Below, one piece after another: positions 47,300 through 58,823 of a DNA stretch of 64,000 bases. Positions within the stretch are counted from its first letter, which is position 1. The number at the start of each line of letters is the position of its first letter. Source of the DNA: Corylus avellana. Taxonomy: Eukaryota > Streptophyta > Magnoliopsida > Fagales > Betulaceae. The stretch covers positions 22,147,584 to 22,211,583 of the forward strand of contig NC_081549.1 of assembly GCF_901000735.1 (NCBI RefSeq). The letters are read 5' to 3'. The position numbers were made by a program, and so were the translations under genes. The notes under the pieces are model-generated. The model was not told the DNA's origin and ran no database searches. It saw only the letters and a list, made by a program, of their open reading frames with translations.

Positions 47300-47649
47300 A
47301 AATGAAGAATCTTAAAAGGTACAATACTAGGATTTTGAACAGTAGTTGAAGGAAGATAGAAGCCTGGCGGTGGGCCTGTTCTACTACCGGTGGGCCTGTT
47401 CTCCAATAATTAAAAGGTTGGTGGACTGGATTAGTTTGCTTGCATATCAACTTGGAGGACTTCTCTCCAACACCCATACTTTGCATTTCTTAGTTTCCTT
47501 ACTATGCATACATAGAATAATACATGAAGACCATTTTTAGACACAGAATAAATTAATGATAATTTCAATTCATGACTGAAATTCTAGTGCATGCCTTTCT
47601 ATCCACCTAGTATTCTTTCCCCATCTTTTTTAGTCTAGCATTTTAGTAA

Positions 47650-49909
47650 ATATTAAATAATGCCTTTTGACATTTTCATGGAGGTGGAGCGTGTCACCCT
47701 TTCAAGGTGTAGCGGTTCAGGTCTAGTAAAAGATGTAGAAATTTGGCAGCATGTCTGGAAACGAAAGGTTCCCAATGTGACTAAGATGTTCTTATGGAGG
47801 GCGCTCAATAATCTCTTGCCTACTAAGACAAATTTATACAAAAGAGGGGTGATCAAGGAGAGTCTTTGTGCCATTTGTGGATTGGAAGAGGAGACAATCT
47901 CTCATGCCTTATGGGATTTAGGGTCGGCAATTTTGACACGACCCGCAAACCCGATAAGAAAAAACAGGTATTGAGTTTGGGCTTATCGGGTTCGGGTCGT
48001 AATCGGGTTTTCCCGATTAAGACCTGGTAATTTCATGCCTGGCTGGTCGACCCGCCAGACACGATTACTATGCGGGTCTGGCGGGTCGACCCGCCAGACC
48101 CTTTTTTTTTTTTTTTTTTCCTTTTTTCTGCCTCGCTTGAGTAGTTAGACGACTCAGACCATTTTTTTTACTTTACCATTTTGAACAAAAAGTCAAAAAC
48201 TGTGTCTGTAACAAAAAGTCAGAAACTGTGTCTTTTTCTTTAATTGTTTTCTCCACCTTTTGTCTAAAGAAATTTTTGAAAATATTGTTATTGGCACTCA
48301 ATCCACAAGCAGATCTAATAACCAGTTAAGTACTACTGTGAGAAGATTTTCCGTACTCTTAAGGCCATTTGTGTACAAACAGATGCATATATATCAAACT
48401 TCAAAGGAGGTTTTTTTTTTTTTTTTTTTTAAGTATAGAATTACCAACAAAATAGAAAGCCAACAAGAAAACTCCAAAGGAGTAATCCTATTCATCAAGC
48501 TGACAAGAAACTGTGATTTTCATTATTTAAATTAATTGTTTAACACTTTTGTTACATGTGGGACTAAATAATAAGTGGACTATTTTAATAAATGAACTTA
48601 CTTGTTTTAACTTTTCACTTTTAAGTTTAGGTAAAATTATGAGTTTAGTAATTTATTTTGGAGTATAATTTGTCAATTACAGTCACTTTCCTTTTTTCTT
48701 TTTCTTTTTTCTTATCCTTTATTAAAGCCTTTAATCTCTTGGAACTCAATTTTTTGCATTGACTATATTGATGTATTAGTATTATTATTACAATTTTGAA
48801 TTTTAATTTTTTTTTTAATTTTATAGTTTAGGGTAATTAGGTCGTGTCTACCCGATTAGACCCGGTTATTTTAAACAGCTAAAACGGGTCGTGTCGGGTT
48901 ACCCGGCTATTGTCGTGTCATAATCGTGTCAAACCCGATTACCCGTTTAGCTAAACGGGTCGTGTCTGGGTATAGGCTAATCGTGTAACGGGTACCCGCG
49001 GGTCGTGTCAGGTACTCATTTTGCTACCCCTATTGGGATTGCACAGCTGCAAGGGATGTGTGGGGTGGGAGTTTGCATCGATTTCAAAAAGCAACTGGCA
49101 GAGGTTTGGAGTTTCACCAAATTTTCATGGAGATGGAAGAATAGTGTGATAGTAAAGATATGGACACCTTCTCGGTCATAGCAAGACGTATTTGGATGAG
49201 GAGGAACTCGGTGGTCCACGGAAATAATTTTACCTCCCCCCCCCCCCCAACCAGCTGGTGCGAGATGCCATTTCAACTTTAGAGGAATTCTGGAGAGCAA
49301 ACGAAACTCAACAGGTTTTGACCAAGGAGCAAGGGGAGCACAATACCGTATGTTGGCAGCCACCACCCGAGAATCATATCAAAATTAACTGGGATGCTAG
49401 AGTGTCGGAGAAACTCGGAAGAATTGGTCTGGGGATAATTGCACGGGACCATCAAGGCAGGGTGATCAAGGCACATAGCTATACAAAGATGCTAAAAGTA
49501 GATCCAGTGATAGTTAAATCATTAGCAGCTTTATAGGGAGTCTTTCTTGGCCGCGAACTAAGAAATGTTGGGCTAATTTTCGAGGGTGATGCCAAACAGG
49601 TTGTCCAGGCGATAAATTCATATGGCATGTAATAGTGCTTATGGTCATATAGTGGAAGGCATCTAGATGATGGCGCGGGACTTCAGCAATGCCAGGTTCA
49701 ATTTTATACCTAGAAAGGGTAATGCTGCAGCGCATGGGCTTGCTATGGAAGCCGTTTTGCATGTCATGAATACAATGTGGAGGAACGAAATACCCCCGTG
49801 TATCCATGGTATTGTAATAAGAGAGGAAGTTATTCCGTCTCTTTGATTTGTATCGTTTTATTTGCGATTTAATGGAATAAGATATCGATTTCTTTATAAA
49901 AAAAAAAAA
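47650..49909 (+). mobile_element. LINE (L1-type) 3' end, split by hAT insertion
   Basis: The zinc-binding domain (47660-47918) and, after the hAT element, a RNase H domain from 49041 are seen. The open part is 49258-49536 (CWQPPPENHIKINWDA, GLGIIARDHQGRVIKA), continuing with broken frames to FNFIPRKGNAAAHGLAMEAV near 49750. A 12-A tail at 49898-49909 closes the element. This is the normal order RT - zinc knuckle - RNase H - poly(A) of plant L1 LINEs. The reverse transcriptase itself is not present in the window. Confidence 0.85.
47919..49032. mobile_element. non-autonomous hAT-like element, copy 2
   Basis: 1114 bp, identical in structure to 33228-34341. TAGGG/CCCTA ends, 8-bp flanking repeats ATGGGATT (47911-47918) and TTGGGATT (49033-49040), no transposase. 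Confidence 0.82.
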
Positions 49910-52061
49910 GGTGGAGATCAAATTCGTGGATGTAAAAATGTCAAAATTGTTCCTAAAAGGTCATGCACGTATGCTACTTTATCCTTACTTATTGCATCGT
50001 TTGACTTCTCTAAAGCTACATATGTACTCAATATTAATGGAATTTTATTGCAATATATTAATTTTTTTTTTTTTTTTAGTTTTATTATTATCATTTTTTC
50101 ATATCAAAAAAAAAAAATATTATTATTATTATTTTTTAAGTCGATGTGATTTTAAAATTATTATTGGATCAAAATCTAATAGTAATTCACCATAAGTTCA
50201 ATGATAATTTTAAAAGATATACCACCTTTAAAAGAATAAAGAGAAAAATCAACATACTCTCTCAAACTATCACTCAATTAACAATGTCTCCTTCAAACTT
50301 TCAATTGGGACAATGTATTCTCGAACTATAAAAAATTATCAATGTTCACCAATAACAAAAATATCCTTACTAAAAAAACAAAAATTATATATATATATAA
50401 GGCTGAAACTATTTTTAAAAAAAAACAAAAAAAATAAAAATAGAGGTGACCAAATTTAAAAATAAATAATAAAAAAATCGTTATTAATTATTTTTATATG
50501 GGCATTTTGTCTTATTGAAAAATTTGTAAGGTTATTTTTATTTTTTTGTTGGCTTTAGGAGACAGTGATAATTTTTTAGTAGTTTGGAGGGATATTGTCT
50601 TAATTAAAAGTTTTAAAAGAATATTATTAATTAAAAATTAGTTTGACCAGACTTTTCCCTAAAATAAAATAACGGTATAGCATGACTCTATTTCTCAAGA
50701 ACATTTAAATTATTGACCAACTCATAGTAGGATCCTCCCTTTTGACGCGGTGGACAGCGTGTGAAAAGATAATCACAAGAAGAATGGCATCTTCTCAAAA
50801 GCTTCTTTTTTTTTTTTTTGTTGGTGCGTGTGGTTTGCTACTCTCTTTATATTTTGTGAGATACTATCTCCTTACACTTATGTGGTTGTATCTTTTAATA
50901 GAGATTTTTGTATCCGACGTTTGTTCTTTGTGAACGGTTCTTCTTCAGTTCTCAGCAATATTCTCCTTGCAACAACCTCTTGATAGTAGTTGTTGCTTTT
51001 ACCGGTTGGGGCTCCTAACTAAGCTTTTTTGTTCATGTTTATCGCTTTGTGCGGCCCTTAGGCTCGAATCCTTTTTGGAACCATTGTTTACTGTTTGCTT
51101 CATCCTCTATATTTTACTTTTTTGTTTGGGTCTTGTAGTTGAGGAGTTTGTTTGTTTATTCCCTTGTAACCATTGTTCCATTATTATTATTATTTAAAAA
51201 AAAAAAAAAAAAAAAGGAAGGTACAAGACAAATTTTGGTGAAATTAACACTCTCAAATGTCATTATTATTCAAAAGGCCCTTACAAACGTTGGTTCCTTC
51301 GGTACTTGTTATAAATTCAAAACTTCATAAGAAAGGTGATTAAGATTATTTCCAGCGGCTTATTCACATTTCTATGCAATGATGAACCAAAACCTATATA
51401 AAGTAAATATCATGATTTTTTATTTTTTATTTTAATGAATTCATACTAATTATATGTAATTAATTATTCTTAATATTTGATCATTTGAATGAATTAACAA
51501 ATTAACTTGAACTTCAATAATCCAAACTCGAGTTTTTAAAAATGCACAATTTTAAAGGCTAAACTGTGATTTAACCAAACACTAAACTGTACTTTTAAAA
51601 TAGCATTTTTAAATTACATGTTTTTAAATCGTTATTTTTGAATCCCACGTTTTAAAATTGCAAATCCAAACAAGTGTAAACCGTGGTACGGTTCTCACCT
51701 GCAAAGCAGTAAATTTCTAATTTTAGACTCTTACCTACTTCTTCCTTCTCCAAAGATTCCCGTTTCCAAAGCAACCAAATTTGGCCATGTCCATGAACAC
51801 AAAACAAAACAATAACAAATCTTTCGACTTTGCATCACCATGTAAATAACATAAACACCAACCTAGGAGCTCTTAAACCCATCCGAGGAATAATTCTTGT
51901 TTGCTAGCATCCATCCCTTTGTTTTATTTTCTTTTCTCAAAACAAAAACACAAAATACTCTTTAAAACAAAAAAAACGGTTTTTACCTTTATCTCACATC
52001 AGAACACTTTCTAAAACCCAAAAACAAGAAACACCCTCGAAACACATTAGCCTCTGTCTTC
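49910..52061. other. AT-rich intergenic region and nsLTP upstream region
   Basis: Long homopolymers and (ATT)n tracts (50060-50140, 51180-51218), with no gene supported. Open frames at 50742-51330 are low-complexity. From about 51540 to 52061 the sequence resembles the flank of the nsLTP pseudogene in copy 1 (24850-25075), so this part belongs to the nsLTP locus. Confidence 0.5.
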
Positions 52062-53039
52062 ATGGTTAGCTCTTTTGTCCTAAAGGTGACATGCTTGGCG
52101 CTTGTGTGCATGGTGGTAATTGCAGCCAAGGCCAAAGCAGAGATAGCATGCGACGAGGTAGTAGTGAATAGCCTGCGCCCATGTGTGATTGATATAGCGT
52201 ATGGTGAGACTGTGTCGAATACCTGCTGCGGTGCGATCAAGACCCTCCGGCGTCTGGCTAAGACCAGAGCGGACCGCATCGGCATTTGCACTTGTCTAGA
52301 GCAATTTCTAGATGGGTATCCATATACTAATGACCACGTTCGTCTCGGTGCTACAATTCCTGAGAAATGTGGGGTCAATCTTCCTTACAAGATTAGCCCA
52401 ACTATGGACTGCAACGGGTATGATTGGCTCCATCACTTGTGTGTTGTGTGTAATGTGCTTGTTTACATATATGTGTGTGCAAAATTATGTTCTCTTATGC
52501 ATGAGGATTTTGTGTGCTGAGTATCGGCTTCGTAATCATACGACCGCGGTAACACCTCAGTCCCATGTTAAAAAGATTAATAAGTTATATATATAGACTA
52601 TAGAGTAAATAGATTATAAAGATATTTACGGGTGTTGAGTCCCACATTGATTTCTTTCTAGGTGAGACTCTACTTTACAAGTAATTATAAGAAGCTCTCA
52701 TCTCAACTTGTTTAGTCATTTTGGAGCGATAGCATAGATATGACTAATACTTAAACTTAGCTAGTAAACTCCATGTGGTACTAGAGCTAAATAATAAAGG
52801 CACTAATGGGTGCTGAATTTTACATTTGTTTCGATTTCTTACTAGGTGAGATTGAGCTTTATAAGCAATTATAAAGAACTTAAGTTACAGCTTTACTAGT
52901 TTTTTTGAAATGATAGCATATATGTAATTAGTGCTTTCCATATGTCATTACAACTATTGTAGTAAATCTAAATTTTTATACAATGTTTCTAACCCTTTTC
53001 TATTTCTTTTGCTTGTAACGGTGTTGCAGAATACTGTGA
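52062..53039 (+). CDS. type I non-specific lipid-transfer protein
   Basis: Two exons: 52062-52417 and 53030-53039 (366 nt, 121 aa). A donor GTATGA near the end of the coding region and a tiny second exon (GIL-stop) follow the usual nsLTP gene plan. A signal peptide of about 26 residues ends in AKA. The mature chain has the eight-cysteine pattern C-X10-C-X13-CC-X19-CXC-X24-C-X13-C. It also has both type I consensus pentapeptides, TRADR (T/S-X-X-D-R/K) and PYKIS (P-Y-X-I-S). It should be a secreted, apoplastic lipid binder involved in cuticle or defence; the exact role is inferred. Without the splice the frame would read through into a Cys-rich tail of intron sequence, which does not fit the family. 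Confidence 0.9.
52625..52925. repeat. imperfect direct repeat in the nsLTP intron
   Basis: Two diverged copies, about 52625-52750 and 52800-52925. Each runs GGGTGYTGARTYYYACAT..., a TTCTTWCTAGGTGAGA motif, then a TAAG-AATTATAA-GAA stretch and a segment ending ATGATAGCATA-like. The GTTGAGTCCCACATTG word recalls ends of small LTR/TRIM elements, but I cannot show LTR structure. Confidence 0.5.
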
Positions 53040-55871
53040 GGTTGATGAACCAGTCGTTTTCCTCTACTGCTACCTTTCAAGAAGAATGACAATGGACTCA
53101 TTTATTAATACTTTTTAGAATGTGTTTTTTGGTTATTAGTTGAAATGTCACATAAAAGTGAAAGTAATTTTTAGTGTTTGAGTAATCTGTTAATATTTTC
53201 TGCTTTTTTGCTAAAAAGCATTATTGTACAAAATTTTTGTAAGAAATACACTACCTGTGAATACAATATTACCTCCAAGCCAGAACGTGAAAAAGAGACT
53301 TCCTATTATAAACAAAATATTGATTTAATATGTTGTGATAACAAAAGTTGAATGGCCCAGTAATCGTGTTTCCAAAATTGATAATGATAATCTGTTCATC
53401 TTTTTCCTGCACTTGTCATATAATTTTCACCAGAGCATTAGCTCATGCTATATAGTATATAGCATTGCCTAAAGAGGATGGAATGTGCAATGGACAGCCT
53501 AATGTAAAAGGACATCTAGATTCCACATTGTTCAGGCAACCACTAACACTTGCCCGACCAAGGTGGAGCCCAAATATTCCCTCACATGAGAACGCATATT
53601 GCATTGTACACTGGACCCCGGTCTGGGAGAGTACTCCAGTTGTTTTTTTTCACAAAATACAACTTCCATTATTTTTTTTTCTCACAAGAGGATCTTCAGT
53701 TTCACTTGAGGCAAGCCATACTTGCAACACAGAATATGCCATGAAACCAAAGGAATTTTTGGTTAACAAATTTGTGTCAAGCAAATGTTGCTAGCTTGCT
53801 TGCTTGATGTTTCCGATGCTGCAGCCTGCAGGTTTTGCATGATGTTCCAGTATCAAGCATATTATGCAAACCATGCAATTTGGATCATTTGCTAATTAAA
53901 AAGAAAAGAGAGAAAGAAAAGGAAACCAATATCAGCATTCATTTCCTAATTCCAACTTAAAACCTCAAAGTATTCTTGCCCATGAATGCGCAATGAACAA
54001 ATTATTCTTTTTGATGATCATAAACAATTGTACAGTACAATATTAGGAAATATTCGAAAGGAAAACAACTAAACAGGAAAAAGTACAAAATCTGGACATG
54101 CACATTCAAGATGTGCGAAGAATAGCACAACTACATGCAGGTCCTACAAAAACAGCAAAAGAAGAAATGAAAAACGGATCAAGATTAGTCAAACCAGGTA
54201 TGCTCAACTGAACAAAGTTATATTCATGCCCCTATCTAACCACATGCATGGACACAAACATATATACCACCAATGATTTGACAATCCACGACTGTTATGA
54301 CCAACTATACCTGCAGTTGTCTGATATTTTCAAATTTTGTAGTTTTTTTTTTTTTTCATTAAAGGGGTTTTCTCCTGTATACTTCATGTATCTTAGGGTT
54401 GCAACTCTCTTTGCTTTTAATGAAACACATTACTTATAAAAAAAAAAACAACCAACAAAAAAAACTATAACACAATGCTGAATATGCAAAACAAAAAGTA
54501 TTGAGCAAACTCAATAACTGCAGTCTACTTGAGTCTTTCATGTCTTCTACTCCGAACACATTCTGTAAATCATAGACTATCATTGCTTTTCTAAATTCTA
54601 ATGTCAACCTAGGTTCGCGCTATCTAGACTTTCGCATGAAGGCATTTGTTTTATAATTCAATCATTGTTCTATATTTATGTTCATTGCAGTGACATATTA
54701 CTCGTTAACTGCTCAGTATTTTCTACCATAGACAGGGGTTCTCTTAAAGCTACATACATTCAATCTCATTTACAAAATGATAACTTGAATGGGATCACTA
54801 CAATATAAATAGAACATCTGACTGAATCAGTGAGTAAAAGGAAACATGGCTCTAAAATTCTTGTGTATAAGATCCAACAATAAACTTTTCAGGAGAGAAT
54901 CTAGGCTCTGTTTGTCAATGTGCTTTGGGTGTGTTTTTTGGTTTGAAAAAGTGTTTTGATGTGACCTAAGGTGAAAACTGTTTTTTATATTTTAGAAGTA
55001 TTTTGTGTTTGTGTTGTTTGTTTATGTTTTTGTTTCGTAAAATGAAAATAAAAGACAATAAACAAAAAATTTAACAAACAGAGCCCAAGGAATCTAATTT
55101 GTAGGAAATAGAAGCACTAAGGTAACTTTCTATAGAACACTTGAAACCCCATTGCAGTTAGATAAAAAATTAGTGTTGTTGCCAATTTATCAAAAAAGTG
55201 TTGTTGCCAAATAAGTAAACGAGTGAAACAATCCAAATGCCCTACAAAATGTTCTGCAGTCTCATCAGTTTCAAATTACTTCTACCTGTGTGAACATGAA
55301 AGAAAGTGCATGTCTTAACACCAAATGTAGTAGCCAGTGCAATAAAACTTTCCCCATCAGTATCTTAAACCACACACACTTCCCCCCCCAAAAAAAAAAA
55401 AAAGAACAGAGAGAGAGAGAGAGGCAAACAAAACTAAAGATTGCATTTTATGGGACAAGTGAACAATTAGAGAGGGGGAGGAGCACTACGAAGATGAATT
55501 AAACAAGAAGTGGCGAAATGTAAGCATGTCAATCTATCAAAAACTAACAAGAGTAAGATCACAAAAAAGGTAAAACAACTTAGTAAAATATGGTGTTAAG
55601 AAGACTAATCAAATCTTAACAAAGCCTTACTGAACAAATTTGTATGTGAATCCACATACAACATTGATTCTCACCAAACTAGAAACAAAATGCATATTAA
55701 GTGACAGCTGACGAAATGAAGATAAATCCATGGTCTCTTTTGTAAGTATAAATTCTTGCTATACCATTTAAGAACAAGGAAACGAGAGAAAATAAGCACA
55801 ACAAGGCTGAAAGCAATAGGAATACCAACTCACATTTAATTGTTTTGGACATGGAGGCTGATAGGGTCTAC
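53040..55871. other. intergenic region
   Basis: 53040 to about 53150 is nsLTP 3' UTR/flank. Beyond it I see no gene. The 109-codon plus frame at 53465 has no family features and a T-rich low-complexity centre. A short GA microsatellite is at 55408-55423. The minus-strand Sel1-like gene's 3' UTR should fall at about 55650-55871. Confidence 0.5.
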
Positions 55872-56661
55872 TTAAGAATCACCGTTCAATTCATCTGAAT
55901 CTGAATCACTCGCATTATAACCTACCAAAAGCCACCATACCAACAGATACACTTAATTAAAAACAAAAACAAATACCAAATACAACAACACGGAAAAGAG
56001 GAGGGGGGAAGATGGGAGATGGAAGTTCAACCTGGATGCTTATCACTAACTTTCCAAACCGAAGACCGATTTCTGGATGCCCTTGTCATCCAAACTCTTC
56101 CCTAAAATCCCAAGAAATCAGACTAAGTTTTGGAAAAAGAATTTAATCTACAAAGACTACATTAGAAGTAAAGGTGCGGGCTCAGTACAATAGACGCAAA
56201 CTAAAACTCTTATTGGCAGATTAAATCACTAAAGAAAAAACATAAAATTCGTAACTTTTTCACTATCCTTCTTTTCCCCACTTTCTTCCCAACATAAAAT
56301 TCCAATATTTAAACAAATCCTGCTTTGAAACCAATTTTACTCATCCAACCACAAAATTCAATAACAAAAATAAACGAACAAAAAAGTATAATCAAATCAA
56401 CATCCCCATAATTCATATAAAAAAAAAAAAGCGCCAGACCCACCAAACCCCAAAAACCAAAAGAAAAAGATTATGAACCTTCTGGGCATCTCTGGGAACG
56501 CCATAACCGCTGTAATACATCTGACCCACCAAGATCTGCATGTTGATATCACCAGCCTTGGCTTCCTTGAGCGTGTCCTTGAACCACCGCTTCACGCACT
56601 CCGACACTACCTCCGACAGCGGCACCCTATTACTGCTACTATCGCTGTTGCTGCTCTCCAT
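55872..56661 (-). CDS. short Sel1-like (HCP-like/TPR) protein
   Basis: Three exons: 56661-56479, 56101-56032 and 55921-55872 (303 nt, 100 aa). A Ser-rich N-terminus is followed by one Sel1-like helix pair (AKAGDINMQILVGQMYYSGYGV, residues about 33-55). A basic stretch (GRVWMTRASRNRSSVWKV) and an acidic Ser/Asp C-terminus (SDSDSDELNGDS) complete it. No signal peptide or membrane segment. Similar short single-Sel1 proteins are annotated in other plants without known function. Sel1 repeats mediate protein-protein contacts, so an adaptor role is a guess. Phases agree at both junctions (0, 1). Confidence 0.8.
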
Positions 56662-58823
56662 GTCCTTCTCCTTACTCCGCAGGTGTCGTCGTTTCAGTGT
56701 GCTTCTGGGGTTTAATACGCTGCGACGTGGCTTTGGCGAGCAGACGAGACCTGATCGGAGAAGGAAACGATTTTTCCATAGAAAGAGTTATATAAAGTTT
56801 GAATTTCTTTTTCTTTTTCTTTTTTTTAATATGCAGAGAGAAAAACTTTGGTTTGTTTATTGCTTACCTATTGGTAGCACAAAGTTGAGGACGTGTTCGG
56901 TTACTGGGAAAATTTTTGGGGTATTTATACGTTCAGGGAAATATGAAAGTGGAAGATTTTGAAGGTTCCAAGGAGGGTTTACGAAGGTAAAGGGAACTTC
57001 AACTTTGCAAAGCGACTTTGAGAAGACGGAGTTGAAGGGCAAGAAAGGAGACTTGATTTGATTTAATTGCCTTGGCCAGTTGGCCTTGACTCCCTTGGCA
57101 ACAGCAATTTCTTAGGTGTCACTAAACTTGAACTAATAATACAGTCCTAGTCATCCGCGTGTCGTTAATCATGTTAATCACAAATACATTGATCACAATT
57201 AAGTGACTAACATGATGTGAATCTACAAATTGATGTGACGATTCATATAGTACTGTCACATTAATCACTATTAAATTTAATTAAAATAATATTACTTTTA
57301 ACATTTATTTCACGTTTAAATATATGATATAGTTGGTATATATTTTTGTTTGTATAGAACATAGCAATAGTATGCTTATGTAATTCTCATTTGCATTAAT
57401 GTATATTTAGAGAAATTCTATATACAACACAAGTATTCCACTTTTATCTAAATGTGCTAACAAATTGTTAAAATAATAGCATTTATTAATACTGGGATAA
57501 AAGTAGGATATCGATATATTTAACACTTAATAAAAATCGTAGGATGTGCTGTCTTGATCCAGACATTCACTTGGCATTATCCAAATCGTCCACTATAAGT
57601 TGGGGGAAGATGGTTTGTTTAAGTAGGGGAGGAACCCACTCAAACATATATTATTTTCAAGTTGTTTGTGTGGAGTAAACTCGAATGCATCTATTAAAAT
57701 ATTCGTTAATAAAAACTTTTTTCAGCTGAATTGTTCAAAACCTACAAGGCGAGAATATTAATTCATTATGCTGTCCAGCAGCTATCCAGGTTTTAATATA
57801 GATCTTCAGTGACAATTTTAAGGAATCAAATGAACCCCAGTTGAGTTTCAAAAAAAAAATAAAGCTCTCTAAAAGCCAAACCTATGATGAGCTAATTATA
57901 ATGGTAAGGGATCGAGATTGGCTGCAATTTGCTGGCCAAATTACTGCCTATTCGACCTACGAATGCGACTCCTTATAGGACCTGCCTACTTAAGCAGATG
58001 CCCTAGTAGCCCACAGTACAAAGCTTACCTACTCGGACAAGTAAATCCCATTAGAGCTTTCTCTCAATTAACTGCCCCAATTATAGCCAATCTAGATAGT
58101 CTATTGTAGGGTATCCGGATCTCGGAGGATGCATAGAAATTAATACCTGTCCCAGTTTCTTGGTGGAATTTAATGTGCACAAAGAAATAACCAAGCACTG
58201 CCACTCCAAAAACTTTGGCTACAGCTATTTACAAACGACCATACAGTTGGAATAAATTGTTTATAGAATAATCGACACTGCTAAATATGTTTGTATTTTT
58301 TGATATTTCACACCGTAATTGAGCTGTACTGAAGAAAGCTGGACATGGATGGCCAATCATACATTGGCCAAATACAAGGAAAAATGGAGGAAATATGCCT
58401 CAGAAATGCACTACATACAAGATTACAAAATTGCATCAGTAAAATACAGATTAAAATCATGCCACTCCAACACAATTTACACTTGCCAAGGTTGTAAATA
58501 ATAATACTTGGAATTTGATTGGAACAGCACTTGCACACTGAACCTCAGCTGTCATTCTTGTATAAAACATTCGACTCCAGACTGATTTTCTGAAGGTAGA
58601 GCACGGCTACAAGCCAATGAATACATCTTCAATGTGTGTGAGTGAGAGAGAGAGAGAGAGAGAGAGAAAGAAAGAAGGGGGGAATGAGGGGAGTATTATA
58701 CATGAATGTGAAGCAGAAAGAAAGAATACACCAGATAACAGAAATTTTCTATTAACTAAAGCTGAGAGAACAAAATCTCCCAAACCATTTCAAGTGCTGC
58801 AGTACCATAGACCTAGTTTTTTT
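56662..58823. other. intergenic region
   Basis: 56662-57060 is the likely promoter/5' UTR of the Sel1-like gene. 57100-58100 shows no gene. About 58300-58823 is probably SCAR 3' UTR/flank and contains a (GA)n tract at 58647-58668. Confidence 0.45.

Larger units (their letters stand above)
37203..49082. repeat. duplicated block, copy 2 (matches 20139-34391)
   Basis: Same order and orientation as copy 1, with scattered base changes, microsatellite length changes and three structural differences (two deletions, one extra tandem unit). The block then continues into single-copy DNA to the right, whereas copy 1 stops at a gap. Confidence 0.93.

Noticed and set aside
52418..52520. Intronless nsLTP ending at 52520
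   Set aside because: The tail after DCNG is Cys-rich and hydrophobic, unlike any nsLTP; a standard donor and a tiny second exon fit the family.
53465..53794. 109-codon plus frame
   Set aside because: No domain, T-rich low-complexity middle, no splice or promoter context.
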